64,000 bases of DNA from Segnochrobactrum spirostomi (GTDB lineage: Bacteria > Pseudomonadota > Alphaproteobacteria > Rhizobiales > Segnochrobactraceae), in contig NZ_VWNA01000001.1 in NCBI RefSeq assembly GCF_009600605.1, forward strand, positions 1,302,001-1,366,000, written 5' to 3'. The translations under genes and the position numbers were made by a program. The notes under the pieces were generated by a model, which made no database searches, was not told where the DNA came from, and was given only the letters and a program-made list of their open reading frames with translations. Below are positions 48,457 to 58,662 of this stretch, in pieces; position 1 is the stretch's first letter; every line of letters begins with the position of its first letter.

Positions 48457-48531
48457 TAACATAAAACAACGGCAAATAAATTCCGAGATGCGCCGCTCCT
48501 TGGCGCGACACCCGGGTGGGGAGAGACGACC

Positions 48532-48618
48532 ATGAACGCTGCGCGACCGGCCCGCACCGGCTCGGCACGGCCATCGCCGGTACGCCCGATGGGGCGCGGC
48601 GCGGCCTCGGCACGCTGA
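48532..48618 (+). other. Possible short leader ORF
   Basis: GGGGAGAG lies 7-8 bases ahead of an ATG opening a 28-codon Arg/Ala/Pro-rich frame that ends 9 bases before the next gene's ATG. The ribosome site is better than that of the following gene. It could be a leader peptide, or the true start of an isomerase whose frame breaks at the GGGG run near 48592. Neither is proven. Confidence 0.3.
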
Positions 48619-48626
48619 GGGGTGCG

Positions 48627-49469
48627 ATGAGTTCCGCCCTCCACGGCCTGCCCCTGTCCCTCAATCACATGGTCGCGCCGCGGCTCAGCCACGCCGCGCT
48701 TTTCGACCTCGCCGTCCGCCTCGGCATTCCGGCGGTCGAGATCCGCAACGACCTCGACGGCGTCGCGATCACCGACGGCACGCCGGCCGCGACGGTGCGC
48801 GCCGACGCCGAAGCGCGCGGCCTCACGATCCTGTCGATCAACGCCCTGCAGCGCTTCAACGACTGGAGCGATGCGCGCGCCGCCGAGGCCGAGGCGCTCG
48901 CGGCCTATGCCGCGGCCGCCGGGGCGCGGGCGCTGGTGCTGTGCCCGGTCAACGATCCCGCCTTCGCTCCGCCCGAGGCCGCCCGCCTCGACGGGCTGCG
49001 CACGGCGCTCCGCGGCCTCGCCCCGATCCTGAAGGCGGCCGGCCTCGTCGGCCTGGTCGAGCCGCTCGGTTTCCCGGAATGCTCGCTGCGCCTCAAGGCG
49101 GAGGCGGTCGCGGCGATCGACGCGGTCGGCGCGGGCGATGTGTTCCGTCTGGTGCACGACACCTTCCATCATCGGGTGGCCGGGGAGACCGCCCTTTTCC
49201 CCGATCGCACCGGTCTCGTCCACGTCTCCGGCGTGACCGATCCGAGCGTGGCGATCGCCGATCTGCGCGATGCCCACCGCGTGCTCGTCGATGCCGCCGA
49301 TCGTCTCGACAATGTCGGGCAGATCCGCGCGCTCCGGGCGGGGGGCTATGCCGGCCCGTTTTCGTTCGAGCCGTTCGCGGCGTCGGTGCATGCGAGCGCC
49401 GACATCGCCGCCGATCTCGGCCGCAGCATCGCCGTCCTCGACGCGGGAACGCGCGACGCCGCGGCGTGA
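48627..49469 (+). CDS. TIM-barrel sugar isomerase/epimerase, IolI-like
   Basis: A 280-residue AP-endonuclease-2-type TIM barrel. Residues SLNHMVAPRLSHAALFDLAVRLGIPAVE and the metal-site segments LVEPLGFPE, LVHDTFHH and PFSFEPF are typical of inosose isomerases and related epimerases. First gene of the plus-strand inositol operon under the operator at 48441. Probably interconverts keto-inositols; the exact reaction is inferred. GAGGGG lies 4-9 bases before the ATG. Confidence 0.88.
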   Translation: MSSALHGLPLSLNHMVAPRLSHAALFDLAVRLGIPAVEIRNDLDGVAITDGTPAATVRADAEARGLTILSINALQRFNDWSDARAAEAEALAAYAAAAGARALVLCPVNDPAFAPPEAARLDGLRTALRGLAPILKAAGLVGLVEPLGFPECSLRLKAEAVAAIDAVGAGDVFRLVHDTFHHRVAGETALFPDRTGLVHVSGVTDPSVAIADLRDAHRVLVDAADRLDNVGQIRALRAGGYAGPFSFEPFAASVHASADIAADLGRSIAVLDAGTRDAAA

Positions 49470-49563
49470 CGACCCGCCGGGCCAGCCCGGCGGTCCAAAA
49501 TCACAAGCTTTCAGAAAAGCCGGCGCCGCAAAGAGCGACCGGCGCACTTGGAGGAGAGAAACG

Positions 49564-50490
49564 ATGAAGCGCCTTCTGCTCGTACTCGCCGCCTCGACGC
49601 TGCTCTCGACCTCGGCCTTCGCCGAGACGATCGGCGTGTCGATGGCGAAGTTCGACGACAACTTCCTCACTGTCCTGCGCAATGCGATCAAGGACTATGC
49701 CGGCTCGAAAAGCGGCCTCGACGTGCAGTTCGAGGATGCGCAGAACGACGTCGGCAAGCAGCTCAACCAGATCCAGAACTTCGTCGCCCAGAAGGTCGAC
49801 GCCATCATCGTCAACCCGGTCGACACCGACGCGACGCCGAAGATGACGCAGCTCGCCGTCGCCGCCGGCATCCCGCTCGTCTACGTGAACCGCATGCCGG
49901 CCGACAAGGAACTGCCGGCGAAGGTCGCCTTCGTCGGTTCCGACGAGCGCGATTCCGGCACGCTCGAGATGAAGCAGGTCTGCAAGCTGATGGGCGGCAA
50001 GGGCGAGATCGTCGTCCTGATGGGCGAGCTCTCCAACCAGGCCGCCCGCCAGCGCACCCAGGACGTCGAAGACGTGATCAAGTCGCCCGAGTGCGCGGGC
50101 ATCAAGATCCTCGACAAGCAGAGCGGCAACTGGGACCGCACCCAGGGCACCGACCTCGTCACCAACTGGCTGTCGGCCGGCCTGAAGCCGAGCGCGATCG
50201 TCTCCAACAACGACGAGATGGCGATCGGCGCGATCCAGGCGCTGAAGCAGGCCGGCGTGCCGAAGGGCTCGATCATCGTCGCCGGCGTCGACGCCACCCA
50301 GGACGGCCTCGCCGCCATGAAGGCCGGCGACCTCCAGGTCACCGTGTTCCAGAACGCCGTCGGCCAGGGCAAGGGCGCGGTCGACACCGCGCTGACCCTC
50401 GCCAAGGGCGGCAAGACGGAATCCTTCGTGTGGGTGCCGTTCGAGCTCGTCACCCCGGACAACCTGTCGAAGTACGAAGCGAAGAACTGA
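49564..50490 (+). CDS. ibpA: Inositol ABC transporter periplasmic binding protein
   Basis: A 308-residue sugar-binding protein of the RbsB type, signal peptide 1-20 (ending SAFAE). Its [36 protein letters not shown] and [13 protein letters not shown] segments agree with the inositol-binding protein IbpA of Caulobacter-like operons. Placement between an IolI-like gene and iatA/iatP supports the substrate. GGAGAGAAACG precedes the ATG. Confidence 0.92.
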   Translation: MKRLLLVLAASTLLSTSAFAETIGVSMAKFDDNFLTVLRNAIKDYAGSKSGLDVQFEDAQNDVGKQLNQIQNFVAQKVDAIIVNPVDTDATPKMTQLAVAAGIPLVYVNRMPADKELPAKVAFVGSDERDSGTLEMKQVCKLMGGKGEIVVLMGELSNQAARQRTQDVEDVIKSPECAGIKILDKQSGNWDRTQGTDLVTNWLSAGLKPSAIVSNNDEMAIGAIQALKQAGVPKGSIIVAGVDATQDGLAAMKAGDLQVTVFQNAVGQGKGAVDTALTLAKGGKTESFVWVPFELVTPDNLSKYEAKN

Positions 50491-50602
50491 CGCGGGGTTT
50501 CTCACCCTCCGACCCCGGACGCGGCCCGCCCGCGTCCGGCCTTCGCACCGGCCGGGCGGTCACGCCCGGCCCTCATCGCCCGCACGACGCGGAGACGACG
50601 CC

Positions 50603-52135
50603 ATGCCGAGACAAGCTGCCCTGAAAACCGTCCGCGCACGCGGTGCCGAAACGCCCTACCTCCTCGAGGTGGAAGGCGTGCGCAAGGCTTTTCCCGGCGT
50701 CATCGCCCTCGACAACGTCTCCTTCCGCGTGCGGCCCGGCACCGTCCATGCCCTGATGGGCGAGAACGGCGCCGGCAAGTCGACGCTCATGAAGATCATC
50801 GCGGGGGTCTACACCCCCGACCAGGGCAGCTTCCGCCTGCACGGCCAGGACATCCGCCTCACCTCTCCGCTCGACGCGCTCGAGCACGGCATCGCCATGA
50901 TCCATCAGGAGCTCAACCTGATGCCGTTCATGACGGTCGCGGAGAACATCTGGATCCGCCGCGAACCGAAGAACCGCTTCGGCCTGATCGACCACGGCGC
51001 ACTGCGGCGCATGACCGCCGACCTGTTCGCCCAGCTCAACATCGATATCGACCCGGAAGCCGAGGTACGCTCGCTCTCGATCGCGAGCCGGCAGATGGTC
51101 GAGATCGCCAAGGCGGTCTCGTTCGAATCCGACGTCCTCATCATGGACGAGCCGACCTCGGCCCTGACCGAGCACGAGGTGGAACACCTGTTCCGCATCA
51201 TCCGCGACCTCAAGGCGCGCGGCAAAGGCATCGTCTACATCACCCACAAGATGAACGAGCTGTTCGAGATCGCCGACGAGGTGTCGGTGTTCCGCGATGG
51301 CCGCTATATCGGCACCGAGCCGGCCGACCGGGTCACCCGCGACGACATCATTAAAATGATGGTCGGCCGCGAGATCACCCAGATGTTCCCGAAGGAGACG
51401 GTGCCGATCGGCGACGTCGTGCTCTCGGTCCGCGATCTCTGCCTCGACGGCGTCTTTCGCGACATAAGCTTCGACGTGCGCGCCGGCGAGATCGTCGGCT
51501 TCGCGGGGCTCATCGGGTCCGGCCGCTCCAACGTCGCCGAGGCCCTGTTCGGGGTCGCACCGGCGACCTCCGGCACCATCGCGATCCGCGGCGAGCGCGT
51601 CTCGATCGACAGCCCGCGGACGGCGATGGCGCACGGCATGGCCTTCCTCACCGAGGACCGCAAGGACACCGGCTGCTTCCTCATCCTCGACGTGCTCGAG
51701 AACATGCAGATGGCGGTGCTCGGCCAGCGTTATGTCCGCGCCGGCTTCGTCAACGAACGCGAGGCGGCCCGCGATTGCGAGGCGATGCGCAGCGCCCTGC
51801 GCATCAAGACGCCGAACCTCGCCGAACGCATCGAAAACCTGTCCGGCGGCAATCAGCAGAAGGTGCTGATCGGCCGCTGGCTGCTCACCAAACCCAAGAT
51901 CCTCATCCTCGACGAGCCGACCCGCGGCATCGATGTCGGCGCCAAGGCCGAGATCCACAAGCTCATCACCCGGCTCGCCGGCGAGGGCGTCGCGGTCATC
52001 ATGATCTCGTCGGAGCTGCCCGAGGTGCTCGGCATGAGCGACCGCATCGTCGTCATGCACGAGGGCCGCGTCACCGGCGTGCTCGACCGCGCGGAGGCCG
52101 ATCAGGTGCGGATCATGGAGCTCGCCTCGAAATAG
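50603..52135 (+). CDS. iatA: Inositol ABC transporter ATP-binding protein
   Basis: A 510-residue duplicated sugar ATPase. The first cassette (about 15-250) has GENGAGKST, signature [11 protein letters not shown] and MDEPTSAL. The second (about 260-505) has a degenerate Walker A (GLIGSGRS), signature LSGGNQQKV and LDEPTRGID, as in RbsA/MglA relatives. It energises uptake of myo-inositol with IbpA and IatP. Confidence 0.94.
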   Translation: MPRQAALKTVRARGAETPYLLEVEGVRKAFPGVIALDNVSFRVRPGTVHALMGENGAGKSTLMKIIAGVYTPDQGSFRLHGQDIRLTSPLDALEHGIAMIHQELNLMPFMTVAENIWIRREPKNRFGLIDHGALRRMTADLFAQLNIDIDPEAEVRSLSIASRQMVEIAKAVSFESDVLIMDEPTSALTEHEVEHLFRIIRDLKARGKGIVYITHKMNELFEIADEVSVFRDGRYIGTEPADRVTRDDIIKMMVGREITQMFPKETVPIGDVVLSVRDLCLDGVFRDISFDVRAGEIVGFAGLIGSGRSNVAEALFGVAPATSGTIAIRGERVSIDSPRTAMAHGMAFLTEDRKDTGCFLILDVLENMQMAVLGQRYVRAGFVNEREAARDCEAMRSALRIKTPNLAERIENLSGGNQQKVLIGRWLLTKPKILILDEPTRGIDVGAKAEIHKLITRLAGEGVAVIMISSELPEVLGMSDRIVVMHEGRVTGVLDRAEADQVRIMELASK

Positions 52136-52161
52136 GCGGCGAAGCAAGGTCGGGAGGACCC

Positions 52162-53187
52162 ATGACGATGGAAAATACCACAAAGGTCGCGGCGACCGAC
52201 CGCCCGGCCCGGCGCTTCAAGCTGCCGCCGGACGCCTCGATCTTCCTCGTGCTGATCGGCATCGCCCTCGCCTTCGAGGTGCTCGGCTGGATCTTCGTCG
52301 GCCAGAGCTTCCTGCTCAACAAGCAGCGCCTGGTCGTCATGATCCTCCAGGTCTCGGTGATCGGCATCATCGCCGTCGGCGTGACCCAGGTCATCATCAC
52401 CGGCGGCATCGACCTGTCGTCGGGCTCGGTCGTCGCCGTCACGGCAATGGTCGCGGCGAGCCTCGCCCAGGTCTCCGGCTTCGCCCGCGCGGTCTATCCC
52501 TCGCTGACCGACCTGCCGGTCTTCATTCCCGTCGCCGTCGGCCTTCTCATCGGCCTCTTCGCCGGCTTCATCAACGGCAGCCTGATCGCCTATACCGGCA
52601 TCCCGCCTTTCATCGCCACCCTCGGCATGATGGTGACCGCCCGCGGCTTCGCCAAGTGGTACACCCACGGCCAGCCGGTCAGCATGCTGTCGGATCCCTA
52701 CGCGGCGATCGGCTCGGGGGCGACGCCGGTCATCATCTTCCTGGTGACGGCGGCGATCTTCCACATCGCCTTGCGCTACACACGCTACGGCAAGTTCACC
52801 TATGCCATCGGCGCCAACCGTCAGGCGGCGCGCGTCTCCGGCATCAATGTGGGCACCCACCTCATCATCGTCTATTCGATCGCGGGCCTGCTCTCGGGCC
52901 TCGCCGGCATCGTCACCTCGGCGCGCGCCATCTCCGGTCAGGCGGGCATGGGCATGATGTACGAGCTCGATGCGATCGCGGCCTCGGTCATCGGCGGCGT
53001 CTCGCTCGCCGGCGGCATGGGCCGCATCACCGGCACCGTGATCGGAACCGTGATCCTCGGTGTGATGACCTCCGGCTTCACATTCCTGCGCATCGATGCC
53101 TATTACCAGGAGATCGTGAAGGGCATGATCATCGTCGCCGCCGTGGTGGTCGACCAATATCGCCAGCGCAAGCGCGCCCGCGCCTGA
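52162..53187 (+). CDS. iatP: Inositol ABC transporter permease
   Basis: A 341-residue RbsC-like permease with about nine hydrophobic segments. The family hallmarks GGIDLSSGSVVAV, IPPFIATLGMM and GGVSLAGGMGRITGT are all present. GGGAGG lies 5 bases before the ATG at 52162. It closes the transporter set and is 82 bases ahead of iolG. Confidence 0.95.
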   Translation: MTMENTTKVAATDRPARRFKLPPDASIFLVLIGIALAFEVLGWIFVGQSFLLNKQRLVVMILQVSVIGIIAVGVTQVIITGGIDLSSGSVVAVTAMVAASLAQVSGFARAVYPSLTDLPVFIPVAVGLLIGLFAGFINGSLIAYTGIPPFIATLGMMVTARGFAKWYTHGQPVSMLSDPYAAIGSGATPVIIFLVTAAIFHIALRYTRYGKFTYAIGANRQAARVSGINVGTHLIIVYSIAGLLSGLAGIVTSARAISGQAGMGMMYELDAIAASVIGGVSLAGGMGRITGTVIGTVILGVMTSGFTFLRIDAYYQEIVKGMIIVAAVVVDQYRQRKRARA

Positions 53188-53269
53188 GCCGCCGCGCCCT
53201 TCGCCCCTCGCTTTCCTTCAGCCGGCGCCGCGGCCTCGCGTCGCCGGCCTTCTCACGACAGGGTCTATC

Positions 53270-54262
53270 ATGAGCGTCAGACTCGGACTTCTCGGTGCCG
53301 GCCGGATCGGCAAGGTGCATGCTTCGGCGATCGCGGCGACGCCCGGTGCCGAATTCGTGGCGGTCGCGGACGCCTTCCCCGCGGCGGCCGAGGCCATTGC
53401 GGCGAGCGCCGGTGCCGAAGTGCGCACCGTCGAGGCGATCATCGGTGCCGACGACATCGACGGCGTTCTGATCACCACCCCGACCGACCTCCACGCCACC
53501 CTGATCGAGCAGGCGGCACGGGCCGGCAAGGCGATCTTCTGCGAGAAGCCGATCGACCTCGACGTCAAGCGCGTGCGGGAATGCCTCGCCGTCGTCGAAG
53601 AGACCGGCGCCGCCCTGATGGTCGGCTTCAACCGCCGCTTCGACCCGAACTTCATGGAAGTGCGCCGCCAGATCGACGCCGGCACCATCGGCGCGGTCGA
53701 GATCGTGCAGATCACTTCGCGCGATCCGGCCCCGCCGCCGGCCGACTATATCGGCCGCTCGGGCGGTCTCTTCCGCGACATGACCATCCACGATTTCGAC
53801 ATGGCCCGTTTCCTCCTCGGCGAGGACCCGGTGACCGTGTTCGCCGCCGCCTCGAACCTGGTCGATCCGAAGATCGGCGCGCTCGGCGACGTCGACAGCG
53901 CGACGGTGGTGCTGACGACCGCCTCCGGCAAGCTCTGCCAGATCTCGAACTCGCGGCGCGCCAGCTACGGCTACGACCAGCGCATCGAGGTGCACGGCTC
54001 GAAGGGCCTCGTCAGCGCCGAGAACGTGCGGGCGACGACCGTCGAGATCGCCAACGGCGACGGCTATCGCCGCGAGCCGCTGCTCGACTTCTTCATGACG
54101 CGCTACACCCAGGCCTACCGCAACGAGATCGCCGCCTTCATCGCCGCGATCGCGAGCAAGCAGCCGATGACGCCCTCGGGCGACGACGGCCTAAAGTCGC
54201 TCCTCCTCGCCGACGCCGCCGTGACCTCGGTGCGCGAGAAGCGCGTCGTCGAGATCGGCTGA
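53270..54262 (+). CDS. iolG: myo-Inositol 2-dehydrogenase IolG
   Basis: A 330-residue GFO/IDH/MocA dehydrogenase that oxidises myo-inositol to 2-keto-myo-inositol with NAD, the first catabolic step. Rossmann motif GLLGAGRIGKVHA at the start, catalytic Lys in EKPIDL, and DMTIHDFDMAR with the catalytic His/Asp are present. Last gene of the plus-strand operon, followed by a palindromic repeat pair that may end transcription. Confidence 0.95.
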   Translation: MSVRLGLLGAGRIGKVHASAIAATPGAEFVAVADAFPAAAEAIAASAGAEVRTVEAIIGADDIDGVLITTPTDLHATLIEQAARAGKAIFCEKPIDLDVKRVRECLAVVEETGAALMVGFNRRFDPNFMEVRRQIDAGTIGAVEIVQITSRDPAPPPADYIGRSGGLFRDMTIHDFDMARFLLGEDPVTVFAAASNLVDPKIGALGDVDSATVVLTTASGKLCQISNSRRASYGYDQRIEVHGSKGLVSAENVRATTVEIANGDGYRREPLLDFFMTRYTQAYRNEIAAFIAAIASKQPMTPSGDDGLKSLLLADAAVTSVREKRVVEIG

Positions 54263-54282
54263 CGCGAAGCCCCCTGCTCTTG

Positions 54283-54437
54283 CCTTCTCCCCGCTCGCGG
54301 GGAGAAGGTGGCGCAAAGCGCCGGATGAGGGGCCCTTCCGGGCCTCTCATATTAAATCAAGCAATTGCAATATAACGACTTCTCCCCCTCATCCGCCCCT
54401 TCGGGGCACCTTCTCCCCGCTTGCGGGGAGAAGGGAG
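54283..54437. repeat. REP/RIME-like palindromic repeat pair
   Basis: Left half (CTCCCCGCTCGCGGGGAG, then GCCGGATGAGGGG) and right half (CCCCTCATCCGCCCC, then CTCCCCGCTTGCGGGGAG) face each other across an AT-rich core containing CAATTGCAATATAA. Third copy of the element at 1 and 10554. It lies between the convergent ends of iolG and the Rieske gene. Confidence 0.8.
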
Positions 54438-54485
54438 AGACGGCCGACGATCCGTCACATACAATACCGCGGAGGAGCGCCCCCC

Positions 54486-55541
54486 TCAGCTCCGCCAGCG
54501 CAGGACCATCGGCTTCAGCGGATTCGCGAAGGGGCGGCCTTCGGCCTGGGCTTCGAGCCACTCGTCCTTGACGCGCATCCACCAGCGGGCCTGGGTGTCG
54601 GCGTCGTTGATGAGCATCAGCTTGGGCTTCGCCTCGAGCCCTTCGCGCTGGCGCACCACGACGACCCGATCCTGATCGAGAAACACCGTCATCAGGTGCT
54701 CGAGCAGCGGCCGCAGCGGCTTCGCCCAGCCCGTGCTGACCCAGAAGAACTGGTGCACCTCGGTGTTCTCGGCATCGACCGGGGTGATCGCGGTCAGCCC
54801 GACGACGGCGTGACGGTCGCCGCGGATCTCCTCGATGCGCAGGCCCGGCAGGCGGTAGGAAATCTCGGTCGAGACATTCTGCCCGAGCACCTTGTAGGCG
54901 ATGTTCTGCGGCGGCAGCGCGTGGCGCACCATGCGCCAGCCGAGTTCGCTCGGCTCGAACGCCTTCTCCTTCGGCCGGAGCTTGGTCGGGTCCTTCTTGA
55001 ACCACCACGAGGTGTGGACGAAGGCCGCGTGGGTCGGGTCCATCAGCCCGAACGCCGCGTGGTCGGTCGAGCACGGGAACGGCAGCACGATCTTGAGCGC
55101 AGGGGCGACGTCGTGGCCGAACACCGGCAGCCGCGGCGGCTCGGCCTCGCTACCCGACGGCGCCTCGCCGTCCTTGGCGAAATAGATCCAGATCAGGCCC
55201 TGCCTCTCGACGCAGGGATAGGCGCCGCAGCGGATCTTCGGTAGGTCGACCGGCTGGTCCTCGCGCAAGGAGGGGATCTCGACGCAACCGCCGTCCCGAC
55301 CGAACTTCCAGCCGTGATAGGAGCAGGCGACCGCCTCGCCGTCGAACGTGCCGTAATGGAGCGGGATGCCGCGGTGCGGGCAGAGATTGCGCAAAGCGAA
55401 GACGCGGCCGTCGTTGCCGCGGCCGATCAGGACCGGCTCGCCGAGCAGCGTCTTCGGCAGCATGGCGCCCGGCTTCACCGCGTCGCCCGGCACGGCGACG
55501 TACCAGAGGCCGCGGATGAGCGTCGCGGTCAGACCTTGCAT
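54486..55541 (-). CDS. Rieske non-heme iron oxygenase, alpha subunit
   Basis: A 351-residue oxygenase component, VanA/PobA-like in size. The Rieske [2Fe-2S] ligands are Cys54, His56, Cys73 and His76 (CPHRGIPLHYG, CSYHGW). The mononuclear iron site is DHAAFGLMDPTHAAFVH, with two His and an Asp. It would hydroxylate or demethylate an aromatic or similar substrate using a separate reductase, which is not encoded nearby, so the partner and substrate are unknown. Confidence 0.92.
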   Translation of the reverse strand: MQGLTATLIRGLWYVAVPGDAVKPGAMLPKTLLGEPVLIGRGNDGRVFALRNLCPHRGIPLHYGTFDGEAVACSYHGWKFGRDGGCVEIPSLREDQPVDLPKIRCGAYPCVERQGLIWIYFAKDGEAPSGSEAEPPRLPVFGHDVAPALKIVLPFPCSTDHAAFGLMDPTHAAFVHTSWWFKKDPTKLRPKEKAFEPSELGWRMVRHALPPQNIAYKVLGQNVSTEISYRLPGLRIEEIRGDRHAVVGLTAITPVDAENTEVHQFFWVSTGWAKPLRPLLEHLMTVFLDQDRVVVVRQREGLEAKPKLMLINDADTQARWWMRVKDEWLEAQAEGRPFANPLKPMVLRWRS

Positions 55542-55834
55542 CTCGTTCTCCCAACGCCGCGCCGTCCGGGGCGCAGAGCGCCACGCCCGGCTCGATTCGA
55601 GCGGCCTATGCTCTAGCGCCGGATGCCGCGCGCGACCAGCCCTCCCCTTTTTGGACCCGCCATCGGAGGCCGGTTGCCGCCGCTGCGCCGCGCCGCCGGC
55701 GCCATTGTTAACGCCGCCCCGAAATCGCCCTGAAATGAACCGGTCGGTGCCGTTTGCGGCGCACGACTTGCCCCAACTCGCATGCGGATATGGAGGGGCC
55801 GGAGTGATCCGGCGTCAGCGAACAGGAGGAGGCG

Positions 55835-56149
55835 ATGAAGCACTTCACCGACATCCCCCGCCGGGGCCGCGTCCTGCGCGTGGTGCTGACGGCCGCCTGC
55901 GTGCTCGCCGCCTGCGCGGTGCCGGCGGCAGCGGCAGCCTTCGGAACCACCCTGTCGACCGCCAACGACGCGCTGAGCGGCGCGACCTCCGCACTGATCT
56001 GGGCCTCGTTCGCGATCGCAGCGATCTCCCTCCAAGGCGTGCGCGCCGCCTGTCACGCCAGCCGCGAGCGCGCCCGCGACGCCGCGGAAACGCAGGCGAT
56101 CGAAGCGGATACGGCCGGAGAGCAGGCCACCGACGCCCCGCGCGGCTGA
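55835..56149 (+). CDS. Small hypothetical membrane protein
   Basis: Unrecognised 104-residue protein. An N-terminal signal-like hydrophobic segment (VVLTAACVLAACAVPAAAAA), a second hydrophobic helix (ALIWASFAIAAISLQGV) and a charged C-terminal tail are visible. The very good AGGAGGAGG seven bases upstream supports translation. Likely inner-membrane with a cytosolic tail. No link to neighbours is evident. Confidence 0.7.
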   Translation: MKHFTDIPRRGRVLRVVLTAACVLAACAVPAAAAAFGTTLSTANDALSGATSALIWASFAIAAISLQGVRAACHASRERARDAAETQAIEADTAGEQATDAPRG

Positions 56150-56179
56150 TAGCATAAGAGAGACAAGGGGCTCTCCTCG

Positions 56180-56382
56180 AGTCCCTCCCTCCTTCTTGGA
56201 GTCCCTCCCCTCTGCCAGGGGGAGGGACAGACCGCCGCAGGCGGTCAGGGTGGGGCCCGGCGCCGCAAGGCGCCGTCGCCGCGGGCTAGCACGTGGCGAA
56301 CAGTGCGTCTCATCGTGCCGTCTCGCCCAGCCGCCCCACCCCGGCGCTTCGCGCCACCCCTCCCCCAACTGGGGAGGGGCTA
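56180..56382. repeat. Second family of palindromic repeats, facing pair
   Basis: Left part has CCCTCCCC-TCTGCC-AGGGGGAGGG then GGTGGGGCC; right part has CCGCCCCACCCC then CCCTCCCCC-AACT-GGGGAGGGG. The unit differs from the REP type at 54283 but has the same facing-hairpin design. It occupies most of the gap before the sugar dehydrogenase gene. Confidence 0.65.
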
Positions 56383-56551
56383 CCGCAATCGACGTGATCC
56401 GGGCTACGGCAGGCGTCGTGTTCTGCTTCGGCGACGGCTATGTGATGGAGCGCCAGCCACCGTCTCGTGATGCGACGCCGACCGGCTCGTCCTGGCACCG
56501 CCGCCCTCGCGCCCTATATCGCTGCGAGATGCGACCTTGCGGAGCAGTGCC

Positions 56552-57793
56552 GTGACCGGATTGGTTCAGCCCGAAACCCCTCGATCGCCCGCCCGCCCGC
56601 GCCAACGGCTCGCGCAAAGGTGCGCCATTATCCCCCGCGATCGTGCCGCCTTCGTCGCCGCAACCGTCCTCGCCGCGGCCCTCATGTCGCCCCTCGCGCC
56701 CGCCGCGGCGCAGAGCGCGGCCCCGCTCGCCGCGACGTCGCGCGATTACAAGCTCGCCGTCACCAAGGTCGTCGGCGGGCTCGTGCATCCGTGGTCGCTC
56801 GCCTTCCTGCCCGACGGCGCCATGCTGGTGACCGAGCGGCCGGGCCGGCTTCGCCTCATCGAGAACGGCAAGCTCGATCCCGAACCGGTCGCCGGCCTTC
56901 CGGCCGTGTTCGCCCAAGGCCAGGGCGGCCTGCTCGACCTCGCCCTCGATCCGGACTTCGCGAAGACCGGTCTCGTCTATTTCTCCTATGCCGAACCGCG
57001 CCAGGGCGGCGCCGGCACGACGCTCGCCCGCGGCCAGCTCGTCCGCGAGGGCGGCAAGGCGCGGCTCGAAAATGTCGAAGTGATCTTCCGCCAGGAGCCG
57101 GCGCTGCCCGGCGGCATCCAGTTCGGCTCGCGCTTCGCCATCGCCTCGAACGGCACGCTCTATGTGACGCTCGGCGACCGCCGTCAGGCGGACCTCGCCC
57201 AAAAGCTCGACAACGATGTCGGCAAGGTCATCCGCATCGACCGCGACGGCTCCATCCCGAAATCGAACCCCTTCGTCGGACGGGACGGCGCGCGACCGGA
57301 GATCTGGGCCTACGGCTTCCGCAACGGCCAGGGCGCGGCGATCGACCCGGCGACCGGTCAGCTCTGGACCGTCGACCACGGCGCCAAGGGCGGCGACGAG
57401 ATCAACCACCCGGAGGCCGGCAAGAATTATGGCTGGCCGGTCATCACTTACGGCGTCGATTATTCCGGCGCAAAGATCGGCATCGGCACGTCGGCGCCCG
57501 GCATGGAGCAGCCGGTTTATTATTGGGACCCGTCGATCGCCCCCTCGGGCCTCGCGATCTATGACGGCGCGCTGTTTCCGAAATGGAAGGGCGATCTCCT
57601 GGTCGGCGCACTCAAGGGCCAGATCCTGGTCCGGCTCGACCGCGAGAACGGCCGCATCGTCGACGAGGAGCGCATGATGAAGGGCCTGATCGGGCGCATC
57701 CGCGACGTGCGCGTCGGTCCGGACGGGGCGATCTGGCTCCTCACCGACGAGGAGAACGGTGGGCTCTACCGGGTGATTCCCGCGAAGTCGTGA
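56552..57793 (+). CDS. PQQ-dependent sugar dehydrogenase, exported
   Basis: A 413-residue periplasmic soluble aldose dehydrogenase (YliI/Asd family, GSDH beta-propeller). The N-terminus has an extended signal peptide ending APAAAQ. Propeller motifs include VHPWSLAFLPDGAMLVTERPG, LDLALDPDF, and the PQQ/calcium-site region GGDEINHPEAGKNYGWP. It oxidises sugars to lactones with PQQ. A GTG at 56552 is chosen as start; TTG 56537 is possible. No PQQ synthesis genes are in the window. Confidence 0.9.
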   Translation: MTGLVQPETPRSPARPRQRLAQRCAIIPRDRAAFVAATVLAAALMSPLAPAAAQSAAPLAATSRDYKLAVTKVVGGLVHPWSLAFLPDGAMLVTERPGRLRLIENGKLDPEPVAGLPAVFAQGQGGLLDLALDPDFAKTGLVYFSYAEPRQGGAGTTLARGQLVREGGKARLENVEVIFRQEPALPGGIQFGSRFAIASNGTLYVTLGDRRQADLAQKLDNDVGKVIRIDRDGSIPKSNPFVGRDGARPEIWAYGFRNGQGAAIDPATGQLWTVDHGAKGGDEINHPEAGKNYGWPVITYGVDYSGAKIGIGTSAPGMEQPVYYWDPSIAPSGLAIYDGALFPKWKGDLLVGALKGQILVRLDRENGRIVDEERMMKGLIGRIRDVRVGPDGAIWLLTDEENGGLYRVIPAKS

Positions 57794-57849
57794 CCGCGTC
57801 GCCCGGCATAAGCTAGAATGGCGGACCTTCCCCCGCGCGATGGCCCGCT

Positions 57850-58650
57850 ATGTTCCCCACCCGCCACTGGCACCACATGACGACCGAGGAGATCCGCGGC
57901 GCCGATACGAGCCGCTGGATCGCCGTGCTGCCGCTCGCCGCGATCGAGCAGCACGGGCCGCATCTGCCCCTCGGCACCGACCTCGTCATCGCGGAGGGGC
58001 AGGTTGCGCGGGTGATCGAGCTCCTGCCGCGGGATTGCCCGGTCACCTTCCTGCCGGTCCAGGCAATCGGCAAATCGAACGAGCACGCGGGCTTTCCCGG
58101 CACGCTGACGCTGTCGTGGGAGACGGCGACGCGCGCCTGGATCGAGATCGGCGAGGGACTCGCGGCGAGCGGGATCACCAAGCTCGTGATGGTGAGCTCC
58201 CACGGCGGCAACATGGCCGTGCTCGACACCGTCGCCCTGGAGCTTCGGGCCCGGTTCGGCATCCTCGCCGTCGTCACCCGCTGGGGCCGCTTCGGCCAGC
58301 CGGAGGGCGTGTTCTCGGCGGAGGAAATCTCGGTCGGAATCCACGGCGGCGACATCGAGACGTCGCTGATGCTGCACCTCGCGCCGGAGCTCGTCCGCCT
58401 CGAACGGTCGGCGGATTTCCTCTCCGCCCAGGGCACCCTCAAGGCGCGGTACCGGCATCTCCGGGCCCACGGCGCCCACGCCTTCGGCTGGCTGTCGAGC
58501 GACCTCAACCCGTCGGGCGTCGTCGGCAACGCCGCGATCGCGACCGCCGATAAGGGCCGCGCCTCGCTCGATCACGCCGCCTGGGGCTTCGTCGAACTCC
58601 TCCAGGAGATGGAAACCTACGAGCTCGATTGCGACGTCGCTCCGTCGTGA
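57850..58650 (+). CDS. Creatininase-family amidohydrolase
   Basis: A 266-residue metal-dependent amidohydrolase. The conserved motifs are EQHGPHLPLGTD, NEHAGFPGT, SSHGGN and GIHGGDIETSLML, giving the metal-binding Glu, His and Asp residues. Family members act on creatinine, formylated pyrimidines or cofactor precursors such as mycofactocin (MftE). No creatinine or mycofactocin genes are near, so the substrate is open. Convergent with the DUF4424 gene. Confidence 0.92.
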   Translation: MFPTRHWHHMTTEEIRGADTSRWIAVLPLAAIEQHGPHLPLGTDLVIAEGQVARVIELLPRDCPVTFLPVQAIGKSNEHAGFPGTLTLSWETATRAWIEIGEGLAASGITKLVMVSSHGGNMAVLDTVALELRARFGILAVVTRWGRFGQPEGVFSAEEISVGIHGGDIETSLMLHLAPELVRLERSADFLSAQGTLKARYRHLRAHGAHAFGWLSSDLNPSGVVGNAAIATADKGRASLDHAAWGFVELLQEMETYELDCDVAPS

Positions 58651-58662
58651 CACACCGCGCGA

